In this document: piece by piece, positions 44,183-53,785 of the stretch
How the letters are laid out: each line of letters opens with the position of its first letter
How positions within the stretch are numbered: the stretch's first letter is position 1
Source of the DNA: Streptomyces ochraceiscleroticus
GTDB lineage: Bacteria; Actinomycetota; Actinomycetes; Streptomycetales; Streptomycetaceae
Assembly (NCBI RefSeq): GCF_000720485.1
Contig: NZ_JOAX01000005.1
Span: 411,137-475,136 of the forward strand
Direction: 5' to 3'
DNA length: 64,000 bases
Notes under the pieces: model-generated
The model's database searches: none
The model's input: the letters and a program-made list of their open reading frames with translations, nothing else
What the model was told of the DNA's origin: nothing
Position numbers and translations under genes: made by a program

Positions 44183-46114
44183 TCAGTCGCTCTTCGCGGC
44201 GGGGCCGCCGAGGCCGTTGTTGATCAGGCTCATGACGGACGCGTCGGCGAGCGTGGTGACGTCCCCGATCTCCCGCTGCTCCGCCACGTCCCGCAGCAGC
44301 CGGCGCATGATCTTGCCCGAACGGGTCTTGGGAAGTTCCGGCACGACCATGACCTGCCGGGGCTTGGCGATCGGGCCGATCTCCTGCGCCACGTGGTTCC
44401 GCAGCGCGGTGATCGTGTCCGCGGCCTCGGCCGAGCCGTCCGCGGCGCTCCCGCGCAGGATGACGAACGCGACGATGGCCTGCCCGGTGGTGGCGTCCGT
44501 CGCGCCGACCACCGCGGCCTCCGCCACGCTCGGGTGGGAGACCAGCGCCGATTCCACCTCGGCGGTGGAGATCCGGTGCCCGGAGACGTTCATGACGTCG
44601 TCGACCCGGCCCAGCAGCCAGATGTCGCCGTCCTCGTCGTACCGCGCGCCGTCCCCGGCGAAGTAGTAACCCTGCTGAGCGAACCGGGACCAGTACGTCT
44701 CGCGGTAACGCTCCGTGTCCCCCCAGACACCGCGCAGCATCGCCGGCCAGGGGCGGTCCAGCACCAGGTAGCCGGACTCGCCCTTGCCGACCTCGACGCC
44801 CTGGTCGTCGACGACCTTGGCGGAGATGCCGGGGAGTGGGGTCTGGGCCGAACCGGGCTTGGGGGCCAGGCCGGTGCCGGGCAGCGGGGCGATCATGATC
44901 GCGCCGGTCTCGGTCTGCCACCACGTGTCGACGACCGGCGTACGGTTGCCGCCGAGGTGCTCCCGGTACCACAGCCACGCCTGCGGGTTGATCGGCTCAC
45001 CGACGCTGCCCAGCACCCGCAGCGAGGAGAGGTCGTAGCGCGCCGGGATGTCCTCGCCCCACTTCATGAAGGTGCGGATGAGGGTGGGCGCGGTGTAGTA
45101 GATCGAGACGCCGTACTTCTGGATGATCTCGAAGTGGCGTCCCTCGTGCGGGGTGTTGGGCGTGCCCTCGTACATGACCGAGGTGGCGCGGTTGGCCAGC
45201 GGCCCGTACACGATGTACGAGTGCCCGGTGATCCAGCCGATGTCGGCGGTGCACCAGTACACGTCCTGCCCGGCCCGGTGGTCGAAGGCCGCGCGGTGGG
45301 AGTACGCGGCCTGGGTGAGATAGCCGCCGGAGGTGTGCAGGATGCCCTTGGGCTTTCCGGTGGTGCCCGAGGTGTAGAGGATGAAGAGCGGGTGCTCGGC
45401 GTCGAATGCCTCGGGGGTGTGCGTATCGGCCTGGGCATCCACCAGGTCGTGCCACCACAGGTCCCGGCCCTCGGTCCAGGCCACCGCCGAGCCCGTACGG
45501 CGGACGACCAGGACGTGCTCGATGCTCGGCGTGTGCGCGACCGCCTCGTCGGTGCCGTCCTTCATGGCCACCGCCTGGCCCCTGCGGTACTGGCCGTCCG
45601 CGGTGATCAGCAGCTTCGCCTCGGCGTCCTCGATGCGGGACTGCAGCGCGGCGGGGGAGAAGCCGCCGAAGACGACGCTGTGCGGCAGGCCGAGCCGGGC
45701 GCAGGCCAGCATCGCGAACACCGCTTCGGGGATCATCGGCAGCTGGATCGCGACCCGGTCGCCGGTGGCCAGGCCGAGGGAGAGCAGCGCGTTGGCGGTC
45801 CTGCTCACCTCGCGCTGCAGGTCGGCGTAGGTGATGTTCCGGGTGTCGCCCGGCTCGCCCTCCCAGTGGAAGGCGACCTGGTCGCCGTGGCCCGCCTCGA
45901 CGTGCCGGTCCACGCAGTTGTACGCCACGTTGAGCCGGCCGTCGGCGAACCACTTCGCGAACGGTGCGTCCGACCAGTCCAGCACCCGCGTCCACGGAGT
46001 GTCCCAGTGCAGCCGGGCGGCCTGTTCCGCCCAGAACCCGCCCCGGTCGTCTGCCGGGGCGGGGGCCGGGATCTGGTCCTCGGCAGCAGTGTGTCGGTCC
46101 GTTCGCCGGGTCAT
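44183..46114 (-). CDS. acsA: AMP-forming acetyl-CoA synthetase
   Basis: 643 residues, ATG with GGAGG 7 bases upstream. Adenylation motifs are [19 protein letters not shown] (P-loop), [27 protein letters not shown] and the C-terminal [11 protein letters not shown] containing the Lys that is usually acetylated to inactivate the enzyme. It converts acetate, CoA and ATP to acetyl-CoA, AMP and PPi. Located 122 bases downstream of mftF, same strand, followed by adk. A GGGTGAG triple repeat lies in the short gap upstream (about 46143-46165). Confidence 0.96.
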   Translation of the reverse strand: MTRRTDRHTAAEDQIPAPAPADDRGGFWAEQAARLHWDTPWTRVLDWSDAPFAKWFADGRLNVAYNCVDRHVEAGHGDQVAFHWEGEPGDTRNITYADLQREVSRTANALLSLGLATGDRVAIQLPMIPEAVFAMLACARLGLPHSVVFGGFSPAALQSRIEDAEAKLLITADGQYRRGQAVAMKDGTDEAVAHTPSIEHVLVVRRTGSAVAWTEGRDLWWHDLVDAQADTHTPEAFDAEHPLFILYTSGTTGKPKGILHTSGGYLTQAAYSHRAAFDHRAGQDVYWCTADIGWITGHSYIVYGPLANRATSVMYEGTPNTPHEGRHFEIIQKYGVSIYYTAPTLIRTFMKWGEDIPARYDLSSLRVLGSVGEPINPQAWLWYREHLGGNRTPVVDTWWQTETGAIMIAPLPGTGLAPKPGSAQTPLPGISAKVVDDQGVEVGKGESGYLVLDRPWPAMLRGVWGDTERYRETYWSRFAQQGYYFAGDGARYDEDGDIWLLGRVDDVMNVSGHRISTAEVESALVSHPSVAEAAVVGATDATTGQAIVAFVILRGSAADGSAEAADTITALRNHVAQEIGPIAKPRQVMVVPELPKTRSGKIMRRLLRDVAEQREIGDVTTLADASVMSLINNGLGGPAAKSD

Positions 46115-46236
46115 GCGGGGGCCTCCGGTGGATGAGCGTGGTGATGGGTGAGGGGTGAGGGGTGAGGCAACAGGTATGACGCCACAAGTGCGGTGCGAGC
46201 GGTGCTGCTGTGCGGCTGCGCCCGCCCGCGACGTCG

Positions 46237-47754
46237 TCACTGTTGCCGGGCAAGGTTGGTGTGAGGTTGGTGCGCGGATTCGGCGAAGGGTGTCCGGGCG
46301 GCGCCGCGGCGGCCCTTCGCCGGCCGCGACCGGGCGATGCGCGGTACCAGCGGTGCGGTGGTGCGGCGGCGCCAGGCGCCCTGCCACACCCCCCACCCGT
46401 ACGCGAGATCGTCCAGCCGCCGGATCGCCGTGTACGTGAGCGGGTCCAGCGCCGCGCCGGACCGCCGGTGGTCGGCGAGCCCTTCGGCGACGGCGGCCGC
46501 GAGCAGCACGTACCGGGCACGGCTGCTGCATGCCGCGGCGGCCACGGCGAGCGGCCAGTGATGCCGGGTCGCGCAGCGCAGCAGTTGTTCCGCGGTGCCG
46601 CGCAGCGCGGCGAGCGAGAGGAGCGTCCCCGCGCGGACGGGGGCGTCGGCATCGGGCATCCGCCGCGTGAGGCGTACGGCGGATGCCGCGGTCAGTGCCG
46701 CTGCCGCGGCGGTCGGGGCGGGGCCGCCGCGCAGCAGCAGTGCGCAGGCGGCCAGCGACCAGGGGGCGCTGTACAGCGGCGGCACCTGGCCGGGGTGGCG
46801 CAGCGCCAGGTCCGCCGCGCCGGTGCCGTACCCGGCGCGCTGGGCGAGCCAGCTCCGCAGGTCGGTGCGGTGCCGGTGGCCGACCCGGGACTGCGGTACG
46901 TAGCGCAGCCGCCACCCGGCGGCGTGCAGCCGGTGGCACAGGTCCACGTCCTCGGCGACCCGCATCGTGGGGGCGAAGCCGCTGCCGACGGCGGACCTGC
47001 GGACGACGATGGTGGCGCTGGGCACGTACGCGAGCGCGGACAGCGGGACGACGGGGCCCTCGCGCGCGCCCATGTCCAGGGGGGAGCGGACCTCCTCGTA
47101 CCGGTCCAGGCGGCCGGGGCCGGGCACGGGAACCGCGACGATCCGGGGCGCGGCGAGCGCCACCGCCGGGTCGGCGAACTGCGCCAGCAGCGGTGCCAGC
47201 CAGCCCGCCTCGGGCCGCACATCGGAGTCGCAGAACGCCACGTAGGGGGTATGGGCATGCCGCAGTCCGGTGTTGCGGGCGGCCGCCGGGCCGCGGTTGT
47301 GCGGGTGGACGAGCAGCCGGGCGCCATGCTTGCGGGCCGCCTCGGCCACGGGGGCCGGGTTCCGCGAGCCGTCGTCCACCACCAGCAACGGCAGGTCCTC
47401 GGTCTGCGGGTCGGCGCGCAGGGCGGCCAGCAGCCGGTCCAGCAGGTCGGCCCGGTCCCGCACGGGGATGACGACCGTGGCCCGGCCCGGCGGGTGCGCG
47501 GGCGGGCGCGGATGCGCCGCTCCGGCGTCCAGCAGCCGCCGGGCGAGCGCCGCGGTGGTCCGGTCGGTGACGGTGAACCGGCCGCCGTCCAGCAGAAGGG
47601 CCGCCTTGGCGGTCATCCGCAGCAGCCGCGGCGGCGAGCCGCCGAGCAGCAGCCGGCCGTCGCGCGACCGGTGCACCTGCCCGTCGAGCTCGACACCGAA
47701 GCCGTACGGCAGTCCGGTACCAGGTGGCGGCGGAAGATCCGGTGCGGTCGTCAT
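46237..47754 (-). CDS. mftF: Mycofactocin glycosyltransferase MftF (GT2)
   Basis: 505 residues. After a small N-terminal domain (ELDGQVHRSRDGRLLLGGSP) comes a GT2 fold: TVVIPVRDRADLLDRLLAALR (about 90), VVDDGSRN, CDSDVRPEAGW (DxD) and VAEDVDLCHRL. The C-terminal half has hydrophobic Ala-rich stretches that could be membrane-associated. MftF adds beta-1,4-glucose units to premycofactocin. Its ATG overlaps the stop of the SDR gene (ATGA). Confidence 0.93.
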   Translation of the reverse strand: MTTAPDLPPPPGTGLPYGFGVELDGQVHRSRDGRLLLGGSPPRLLRMTAKAALLLDGGRFTVTDRTTAALARRLLDAGAAHPRPPAHPPGRATVVIPVRDRADLLDRLLAALRADPQTEDLPLLVVDDGSRNPAPVAEAARKHGARLLVHPHNRGPAAARNTGLRHAHTPYVAFCDSDVRPEAGWLAPLLAQFADPAVALAAPRIVAVPVPGPGRLDRYEEVRSPLDMGAREGPVVPLSALAYVPSATIVVRRSAVGSGFAPTMRVAEDVDLCHRLHAAGWRLRYVPQSRVGHRHRTDLRSWLAQRAGYGTGAADLALRHPGQVPPLYSAPWSLAACALLLRGGPAPTAAAAALTAASAVRLTRRMPDADAPVRAGTLLSLAALRGTAEQLLRCATRHHWPLAVAAAACSSRARYVLLAAAVAEGLADHRRSGAALDPLTYTAIRRLDDLAYGWGVWQGAWRRRTTAPLVPRIARSRPAKGRRGAARTPFAESAHQPHTNLARQQ

Positions 47755-48548
47755 CCGGCGAACCCCCCATCGGCGTGCAGCACGGTTCCGGTGACCGAGG
47801 CGGCCGCTTCCGAGCACGCGAAGGCGACGACGGAGGCGACCTCCTCGGGTTCCAACAGCCTTTGCAGAAGCTGGTGTTCGGCCAGCTCCTCCGTATCCGC
47901 CAGGCCGTACAGGTCGGCGGTGGCCCGCAGCATGTCCGTGCGGGTGGACCCCGGCGATACGGCGACCGCGTTGACGCCGGTGCCCTGCAGGTCGCAGGCG
48001 AGGGAGCGGACCAGCCCGAGCACGGCGTGCTTGGCCGCGCAGTACGAGCCCAGGCCCCACAGTCCGCGGTGTGCGGCGGCCGAGGCGAGCGCGACGAACC
48101 GGCCGGTGCGCGGCCGCGGCCGGCGGAGCAGGGCCGGGACGGCCGCGCGGGTGAGATGCGCGACGCCCAGCACGTCCACGTCCAGCAGGGTGCGCCAGTG
48201 CGCGTCGGAGTGCTCCCACACCGGGCCCCCGCCGAGCAGCACGGCCGCACCGGCCACGGCCGCGTCCAGCCCGCCGAACTCCGTCTCGGCGAGCTCCACG
48301 GCGGCCCGCAGCGCGGCCGCGTCCCGCACGTCCGCGTGCACGGCCCGCACCAACGGGAACTCCCGCTCCAGCGCCTCCAGTTGGCCGGGCCGGGCCAGTG
48401 GGTACGGCACGTCGGGATCGTCCGCGCAGCGGTCCACCGCGACCACCGCCCAGCCGTCCTCCGCCAGCCGCGTCACGGTCGCGGCCCCGATGCCCCGGGC
48501 GGCGCCGGTCACGACGGCGACCCGCCGGCCGGTCACCGGGCCCGTCAT
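47751..48548 (-). CDS. Mycofactocin-coupled short-chain dehydrogenase
   Basis: 265 residues with TGAARGIGAAT, a YCAAK active site and PGSTRTDM. Between beta2 and beta3 is an insertion CADDPDVPYPLARPGQLEA resembling the YPLAT-P-DL insertion of mycofactocin-coupled SDRs, which hold NAD so tightly that mycofactocin must reoxidise it. Unusual placement between mftE and mftF, overlapping both by four bases, so it is part of the core operon. Confidence 0.88.
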   Translation of the reverse strand: MTGPVTGRRVAVVTGAARGIGAATVTRLAEDGWAVVAVDRCADDPDVPYPLARPGQLEALEREFPLVRAVHADVRDAAALRAAVELAETEFGGLDAAVAGAAVLLGGGPVWEHSDAHWRTLLDVDVLGVAHLTRAAVPALLRRPRPRTGRFVALASAAAHRGLWGLGSYCAAKHAVLGLVRSLACDLQGTGVNAVAVSPGSTRTDMLRATADLYGLADTEELAEHQLLQRLLEPEEVASVVAFACSEAAASVTGTVLHADGGFAG

Positions 48549-49279
48549 CGCGGGACTCCGTGCGCGAGGCCCGCGCCGAGCCGGCCCCGGTCGGACACCT
48601 GCCAGCCGCGGATGGCGTCGGCGAGGCCGGCCGCCATCCGCTCCAGCAGCCGTTCCCCCTCGCTCGCACTGGCCCCTTCGGGGTCGCCGAGGACGCCGGA
48701 GGGGCTGACGCCGCGCACGGAGTCGCGTACCAGCCGCTCCATCAGCAGATGGATCGGCTCGGTCGGCCCGGCGACGGCCCGCTCCCCGCGTACGGCCTCG
48801 GGCCGCAGCCGCAGCATCATCGACGTCTCGGTGCGGCCCGCGTGCGCGTCGGAGCCGCGCGGGACGCACGGCCACCAGGCCACGTCCCGGCTCTCGCCGC
48901 GCAGCCCGGTCACCGCGTCGGCCAGGCTCGTCAGATTGCCACCGTGCCCGTTGACCACCAGCAGGCGGCCCGCCCAGCGCAGCATCGAGCGGCCGATCTC
49001 AGTGACCAGCATCCGCAGCGCGACGTGCCCGATGGACACCGTGCCGGCGAAGCCCTCGTGCTCGCCGCTGGCCCCGTAGGACTGTACCGGTGCGATCACG
49101 AGGTCCAGCTCGCCGAGCAGCCGGGCGGCGGCCCGCTCGGCGACCGCCGAGGCCACCGCGGCATCGGTGTCCAGCGGGAGGTGCGGACCGTGCTGCTCGC
49201 AGGAGCCGAGGGGCAGCAGGACCAGGGGGCGGCGCTCGGTGAGCTCCGGCCAGGCCAGGTCCGCGAGAGGGGTACTCAT
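48545..49279 (-). CDS. mftE: Mycofactocin precursor peptide peptidase MftE
   Basis: 244 residues of the creatininase family. Metal ligands lie in LPLGSCEQHGPHLPLDTDA (about 23-42) and VVNGHGGN; TSMMLRLRPEAV closes the site. It cuts the C-terminal Val-Tyr-derived dipeptide AHDP from modified MftA. 30 bases downstream of mftD. Confidence 0.95.
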   Translation of the reverse strand: MSTPLADLAWPELTERRPLVLLPLGSCEQHGPHLPLDTDAAVASAVAERAAARLLGELDLVIAPVQSYGASGEHEGFAGTVSIGHVALRMLVTEIGRSMLRWAGRLLVVNGHGGNLTSLADAVTGLRGESRDVAWWPCVPRGSDAHAGRTETSMMLRLRPEAVRGERAVAGPTEPIHLLMERLVRDSVRGVSPSGVLGDPEGASASEGERLLERMAAGLADAIRGWQVSDRGRLGAGLAHGVPR

Positions 49280-49309
49280 GGCGTGTTCTCCCGGTACCGC
49301 GGTCGCATC

Positions 49310-50479
49310 TCAGACGCCCAGCGAGCGGGTGAAGCCCCGCGGGATCACCACATCGTCGGCGCTCAGTTCATGGATGCTGGAGCGCCCCAGCCCGAGCAGC
49401 GCCGAGTCGATGCCGCCGCGCAGGACGTCGAGCACGTTCTCCACCCCGGTCTGGCCGCCCGCGGCCAGGCCCCACAGGTAGGCGCGCCCGATCATCACCG
49501 CCCTGGCGCCGAGCGCGACCGCCTTGACCACGTCGCTGCCGCGGCGGATTCCGCCGTCGAGCAGCACCTCGACCTGGTGGCCCACGGCCTCGGCGATGGA
49601 CGGCAGGACGCGGATCGGTGCCGGGGTGGCGTCCAGGTTGTTGCCACCGTGGTTGGACACGGAGATCGCGGTCACGCCCGCGTCCACGGCCCGCTTGGCG
49701 TCGTCCACCCGGCAGATCCCCTTGAGCAGGAACGGGCCGCCCCACTGCTCGCGCAGCCAGGCGACGTCCTCCCACGACGGGGGCGGCGTCTGCATCCACT
49801 CGCCGTAGGCCCCGAAGAAGGTCGGTGCCGGGCTGCCGGGCTCGGCGATGTTCGGCGCGGTCAGGTCCGGGATGCTGCCGCTCTTGAGGAAGTCGAGCAG
49901 CCAGCGCGGGCGGGACAGCGTCTCGGGGGCGAAGCGGAGCATCGCCTTGAGGTCCAGCCGCTCGGGGATCTTGGGGCTGCCCCAGTCCCGGCCGTGTGAG
50001 AAGGACCAGTCGAGGGTGACGATCAGCCCCTTGGCCCCGGCCGCGCGGGCCCGCTCCATCCGCTGCAGCATGACGTCCCGGGTGCCCATCCAGTACACCT
50101 GGAAGAACGTCTGCGGATTGGCCTCGACGACGTCCGCCAGCGGCTTGCTGGCGAAGGAGCTCAGGCCCATCGCCGTGCCGCGGGCCGCCGCCGCGCGGGC
50201 CACGGCCACCTCCCCGTCGGGGTGTACGGCCTGTACGCCCGTCGGGGAGATGATCACCGGCAGCGAGATGTCCTGCCCCATGACCGTCGTCGCCATCTCA
50301 CGCTTGGCCGACAGTCCGGCGACATGCGGGGCGAAGCCGAGCTGGGTGAAGGCCGTGGTGTTGTCGTCGTAGGACACACCCTTCTCGGAGCCGGCGAGCA
50401 ATGCGCTGTAGACGGATTTCGGCAGCCGCTTCCGGGCCCTGCGCTGGGCCTCCGTCACGGTCTCGAACCAACCGCTCAT
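49310..50479 (-). CDS. mftD: Premycofactocin synthase MftD (FMN enzyme)
   Basis: 389 residues of the lactate-oxidase/2-hydroxyacid dehydrogenase family. FMN and catalytic elements: PVIISPTGVQAVHPDGE, VTLDWSFSHGRDWG, ISVSNHGGNNLD (catalytic His) and LLDGGIRRGSDVVKA. MftD oxidatively deaminates AHDP to premycofactocin, the redox-active core. Starts 61 bases after mftC. Confidence 0.95.
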   Translation of the reverse strand: MSGWFETVTEAQRRARKRLPKSVYSALLAGSEKGVSYDDNTTAFTQLGFAPHVAGLSAKREMATTVMGQDISLPVIISPTGVQAVHPDGEVAVARAAAARGTAMGLSSFASKPLADVVEANPQTFFQVYWMGTRDVMLQRMERARAAGAKGLIVTLDWSFSHGRDWGSPKIPERLDLKAMLRFAPETLSRPRWLLDFLKSGSIPDLTAPNIAEPGSPAPTFFGAYGEWMQTPPPSWEDVAWLREQWGGPFLLKGICRVDDAKRAVDAGVTAISVSNHGGNNLDATPAPIRVLPSIAEAVGHQVEVLLDGGIRRGSDVVKAVALGARAVMIGRAYLWGLAAGGQTGVENVLDVLRGGIDSALLGLGRSSIHELSADDVVIPRGFTRSLGV

Positions 50480-50540
50480 GGCTTCTTCCTCTTTCGTCGT
50501 CTCTCGGTTCGGTCGTTCGGACGCGCGACGCTGCTGCCGT

Positions 50541-51731
50541 TCACCGCGCTTCCATGCCGGCCAGCGGGCTCTCGTCGCAGAAGCGGTCCGGGCGGCTGAC
50601 CTTCAGCGCGGGCATGCCCAGGGAAACCGGCTGGCTGCGCACCGGCCCCTTGTGCGAGTGGTCGGTGCCCTGCGGGGGCAGCGCGGCACGGTCGACGGCG
50701 GCCAGTGCGGTGGCGCCGTGGCCCTTGACGCACTCGGGGTCCGGGCCGTCCAGCGGCAGCCCGGTGAAGAACTTCGCCGCCATGCAGCCGCCCTGACACA
50801 CGTCGTACGCCGAGCAGGAGCGGCACGCGCCGCCGGTCTGCTCGCCGCGCAGCTCCTGGAACAGCGAGGAGGACTGCCACACCTCGGCGAAGCCGCCGGG
50901 GGAGCGGACGTTGCCCGCCTTGAACGCGTCGTGGATGGCGAACGGGCAGGCGTACACGTCCCCGACCGGGTCGATCAGACACACCACGCGCCCCGCACCG
51001 CACAGGTTCAGCCCCGGTATCGGTTCCGAGCCCAGTGCGTTGAGGTGGAAGAACGAGTCGCCGGTGAGGACGCGCTCGCCGTGACCGACCAGCCAGTCGT
51101 ACAGCTCGAGCTGCTGCTCGGCGGTGGGGTGCAGCTCGTCCCAGACATCCGCGCCGCGCCCGGACGGCCGCAGCCGGGTGATGCGCAGCTGGGCGCCGTA
51201 CCGGTCGGCGATCGCGGCGAAGTCGTCCAACTGCGACACGTTCTGCCGGGTCATGACCACCGAGATCTTGAAGTTCTCGAAGCCTGCCTCGGCGAGATTC
51301 TCCATGGCCCGGATCGCCATGTCGTACGAGCCGGGTCCGCGGACCGCGTCGTTGACCTCGCGGGTCGCGCCGTCCAGGGAGATCTGTACGTCGACGTAAT
51401 CGGTCGCGGCCAGTTGCCGGGCGCGCTCGGGCGTGATCCGCAGCCCGTTGGTGGAGAACTTCACGCCCACCTGGTGGGCGATCGCGTAGTCCAGCAGCTC
51501 CCAGAAGTCGGCGCGCACGGTCGGCTCGCCGCCGCCGACGTTGATGTAGAACACCTGCATCCGCTGCAGCTCGTCGATCACCGACTTGATCTCGTCGGTG
51601 GACAGCTCCATCGGGTCGCGCCGCCCGGAGGAGGACAGGCAGTGCGCGCAGGCCAGGTTGCAGGCGTAGGTCCACTCCCAGGTCAGACAGATGGGGGCGT
51701 TGAGCCCGTGCTTGAACTGCTCGACGAGCAT
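50541..51731 (-). CDS. mftC: Mycofactocin radical SAM maturase MftC
   Basis: 396 residues. Radical SAM cluster C24-x3-C28-x2-C31 (TYACNLACAHC), GGGEPT SAM motif, and a SPASM region with cysteines in NLCGAGRVVCLIDP, YACPF and ACRSCSAYDVCQGGC. It decarboxylates the C-terminal Tyr of MftA and links it to Val. 15 bases after mftB. Confidence 0.97.
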   Translation of the reverse strand: MLVEQFKHGLNAPICLTWEWTYACNLACAHCLSSSGRRDPMELSTDEIKSVIDELQRMQVFYINVGGGEPTVRADFWELLDYAIAHQVGVKFSTNGLRITPERARQLAATDYVDVQISLDGATREVNDAVRGPGSYDMAIRAMENLAEAGFENFKISVVMTRQNVSQLDDFAAIADRYGAQLRITRLRPSGRGADVWDELHPTAEQQLELYDWLVGHGERVLTGDSFFHLNALGSEPIPGLNLCGAGRVVCLIDPVGDVYACPFAIHDAFKAGNVRSPGGFAEVWQSSSLFQELRGEQTGGACRSCSAYDVCQGGCMAAKFFTGLPLDGPDPECVKGHGATALAAVDRAALPPQGTDHSHKGPVRSQPVSLGMPALKVSRPDRFCDESPLAGMEAR

Positions 51732-51746
51732 GGTGGCTCCAGCTCT

Positions 51747-52022
51747 CTAAACGGGGACGATCATGTCGGTGGCGGCGAGCACGGCCAGCGCGCGAAGCGT
51801 CGGCTCGTGCTGCGCCGCCGGCAGCGTGGCCAGCGCCTCCCGGGCGCTGGGGTGCTCGCCGAGGTGCTCGACGAGCTCCACCAGCGCCAGGTCCTTCAGG
51901 AAGGACAGCCGGCGGTTGCCGAAGTGGTACGCGAGCGCCCCGAACGGCTCGGGGCGCAGCGCGACGTTGGGATTGAGCCGGTAGCCCCGGTCCGGACTGA
52001 AGGAGGCGGTGGGCGCGGGCAT
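51747..52022 (-). CDS. mftB: Mycofactocin peptide chaperone MftB
   Basis: 91 residues of RRE/PqqD-like type: YRLNPNVALRPEPFGALAY, RRLSFLKDLALVELVEHL. It presents MftA to MftC. Its ATG shares a base with the TAA of mftA (TAATG). Confidence 0.94.
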   Translation of the reverse strand: MPAPTASFSPDRGYRLNPNVALRPEPFGALAYHFGNRRLSFLKDLALVELVEHLGEHPSAREALATLPAAQHEPTLRALAVLAATDMIVPV

Positions 52023-52144
52023 TAGTACACGCCGCACATGCCGTCGATGGAGACCTCTTCGACGAGGAGCTCCTCGGTCAGGTCCTCGGGGGTGAAGGCG
52101 GTCGCGTCGTTGTCCTGCTCGATCGCGGTGAAGTCGTCCTGCAT
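52022..52144 (-). CDS. mftA: Mycofactocin precursor peptide MftA
   Basis: 40 residues, missing from standard ORF size cut-offs. The leader is acidic (DDFTAIEQDNDATAFTPEDL, then TEELLVEEV) and ends in the invariant core SIDGMCGVY; the last Val-Tyr becomes the cofactor. The ATG follows GGAGGTCCGCC. First gene of the leftward mycofactocin operon. Confidence 0.98.
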   Translation of the reverse strand: MQDDFTAIEQDNDATAFTPEDLTEELLVEEVSIDGMCGVY

Positions 52145-52240
52145 GGCGGACCTCCTGGAGAGAGGGGTTGGTGGGAACGGATTCGACGTTAGGCGCGGCC
52201 TCGGGACCGCCCCACCATGCGACCGGGCCCCCTCGACCTG

Positions 52241-52303
52241 TCCGATCGGAGGGGCATCCGCGCACCCCGTCCGAACGGACGGGCACCCTCCCGTCCGATC
52301 GCG
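52241..52303. promoter_or_regulatory. Cluster of GTCCGA(T/A)CGGA palindromes in the mftA/mno control region
   Basis: Three related sites: TCCGATCGGA (52241-52250, perfect), CCCGTCCG-AA-CGGACGGG (52266-52283, perfect 8-bp arms) and CCGTCCGATCG (52291-52301, one arm degenerate); another CGTCCG follows at 52312. They lie between divergent mftA and the alcohol dehydrogenase gene. A matching TCCGATCGG is at 61832. Likely operators of a regulator of this locus; identity inferred. Confidence 0.65.
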
Positions 52304-52396
52304 CCCGGCTGCCGTCCGCCTGGCCGGTACCCCCGTCGCGGCCCGCTCCCGGAAGGTGAATCACGCCACTCGTCGAGCAGAGAGGAACCGGAGATC

Positions 52397-53689
52397 ATGC
52401 AGGTCGATGAACTTCTCAAGCCGTTTCCGATCAAGGAATTCCACCCCTTCCCCCGGGCGATGATGGGCCCGGGCGCACATGAACTGATCGGCCCCGAGGC
52501 CAAGAAGCTCGGCTTCCGCCGCACGCTCGTGATGACCACGGGCCTGCGCGGCAGCGACACCGTCCACAAGATCGTCGAGTCGATGAAGTACCACGGCCTC
52601 GAGGTCGTCGTGTACGACAAGGTCGAGTCGAATCCCAAGGACTACAACGTCATGGACGCCGTGGCGATGTACCAGGAGAACAAGTGCGACTCGTTCGTCT
52701 CCATCGGCGGCGGGTCCTCGCACGACGCCTGTAAGGGCGCCCGTATCTCGGTCGCGCACGACGGCCGCAGCGTCAATGAGTTCGAGGGCTTCAACAAGTC
52801 GGAGAACCCCAAGAACCCGCCGCACATCGCGGTGTCCACCACCGCAGGAACCGGCTCGGAGACCTCGTGGGCGTACGTCATCACGGACACCACGACCGAC
52901 CCCGACAACCCGCACAAGTACGTGGCGTTCGATGACGCTTCGGTGGCCTCCCTCGCCATCGACGACCCGACGCTGTACTACGACTGCCCGCTGGACTACA
53001 CCGCGCAGTGCGGCTTCGACGTGCTCGCGCACGCCTCCGAGCCGTATGTCTCGCGGCTCAACTTCCAGCCTTCGCTGGGCAATTCGCTGCACGCCATCAA
53101 GCTGACCGCGCAGCACCTGCGGCAGGCGGTGTGGAACGGCCAGGACCTGGCCGGGCGCGAGGGGATGATGTACGCGCAGTACATCGCGGCACAGGCATTC
53201 AACTCCGGTGGCCTGGGCATCATCCACTCCATCTCACACGCCATCAGCGCCTTCTACGACACCCACCACGGGCTCAACAACGCCATCGCGCTGCCCCGTG
53301 TCTGGGCGTTCAACATGCCCGCGCAGTACGAGCGGTTCGCCGACATCGCCGAGGCGATGGGCGTCGACACGCACGGCATGACCAAGGTCAAGGCCGCCGA
53401 GGCGGCGCTGGCGGCCGGCATCCGGCTGCTTCGGGACGTCGGCATCCCGGAGAAGTTCACCGACGTCACCCAGGACTCCTACTCCAAGAACCGGCTGGGC
53501 CAGGGCCCGACGAAGTTCTACGAGCAGGCGTCGGTCATCAAGGGCGACGACGCGGACGTCGACCGGATCACCCACCACGTCCTCGGTGACGCCTGCACCC
53601 CGGGCAACGCCAAGGAGTGCACGTTCGACACCGTCCGCCCGGTCGTCGAGCACTGCATGAACGGCGACCTGGACGACCTGCTCGGCTGA
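52397..53689 (+). CDS. mno: NDMA-dependent (mycofactocin-dependent) alcohol dehydrogenase
   Basis: 430 residues of group III iron-type alcohol dehydrogenases, the methanol:NDMA oxidoreductase type with firmly bound NAD(P). Motifs: VSIGGGSSHDACKGA (nucleotide), STTAGTGSETSWAYVI, and the metal site IHSISHAISAFYDTHHGLNN. It oxidises methanol or other primary alcohols and depends on mycofactocin to recycle its cofactor, in line with the divergent mft operon. Ends in GDLDDLLG. Confidence 0.95.
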   Translation: MQVDELLKPFPIKEFHPFPRAMMGPGAHELIGPEAKKLGFRRTLVMTTGLRGSDTVHKIVESMKYHGLEVVVYDKVESNPKDYNVMDAVAMYQENKCDSFVSIGGGSSHDACKGARISVAHDGRSVNEFEGFNKSENPKNPPHIAVSTTAGTGSETSWAYVITDTTTDPDNPHKYVAFDDASVASLAIDDPTLYYDCPLDYTAQCGFDVLAHASEPYVSRLNFQPSLGNSLHAIKLTAQHLRQAVWNGQDLAGREGMMYAQYIAAQAFNSGGLGIIHSISHAISAFYDTHHGLNNAIALPRVWAFNMPAQYERFADIAEAMGVDTHGMTKVKAAEAALAAGIRLLRDVGIPEKFTDVTQDSYSKNRLGQGPTKFYEQASVIKGDDADVDRITHHVLGDACTPGNAKECTFDTVRPVVEHCMNGDLDDLLG

Positions 53690-53723
53690 GTCGCTCCTGA
53701 GTGACCAGCGAGCGACATCGGCA

Positions 53724-53758
53724 GGAGCGGGGGCGGCACCTCCCCCCGCCCCCGCTCC
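53724..53758 (+). terminator. 13-bp hairpin between mno and moxR-like gene
   Basis: GGAGCGGGGGCGG / CCGCCCCCGCTCC around a 9-base loop. It may lower expression of the following genes relative to the dehydrogenase. Confidence 0.7.
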
Positions 53759-53785
53759 GCCCCCGGACGGAGTTACGGAGGAATC

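Noticed and set aside
46210..48708. Open frame of more than 800 codons on the + strand
   Set aside because: Antisense shadow of mftF and the SDR gene.
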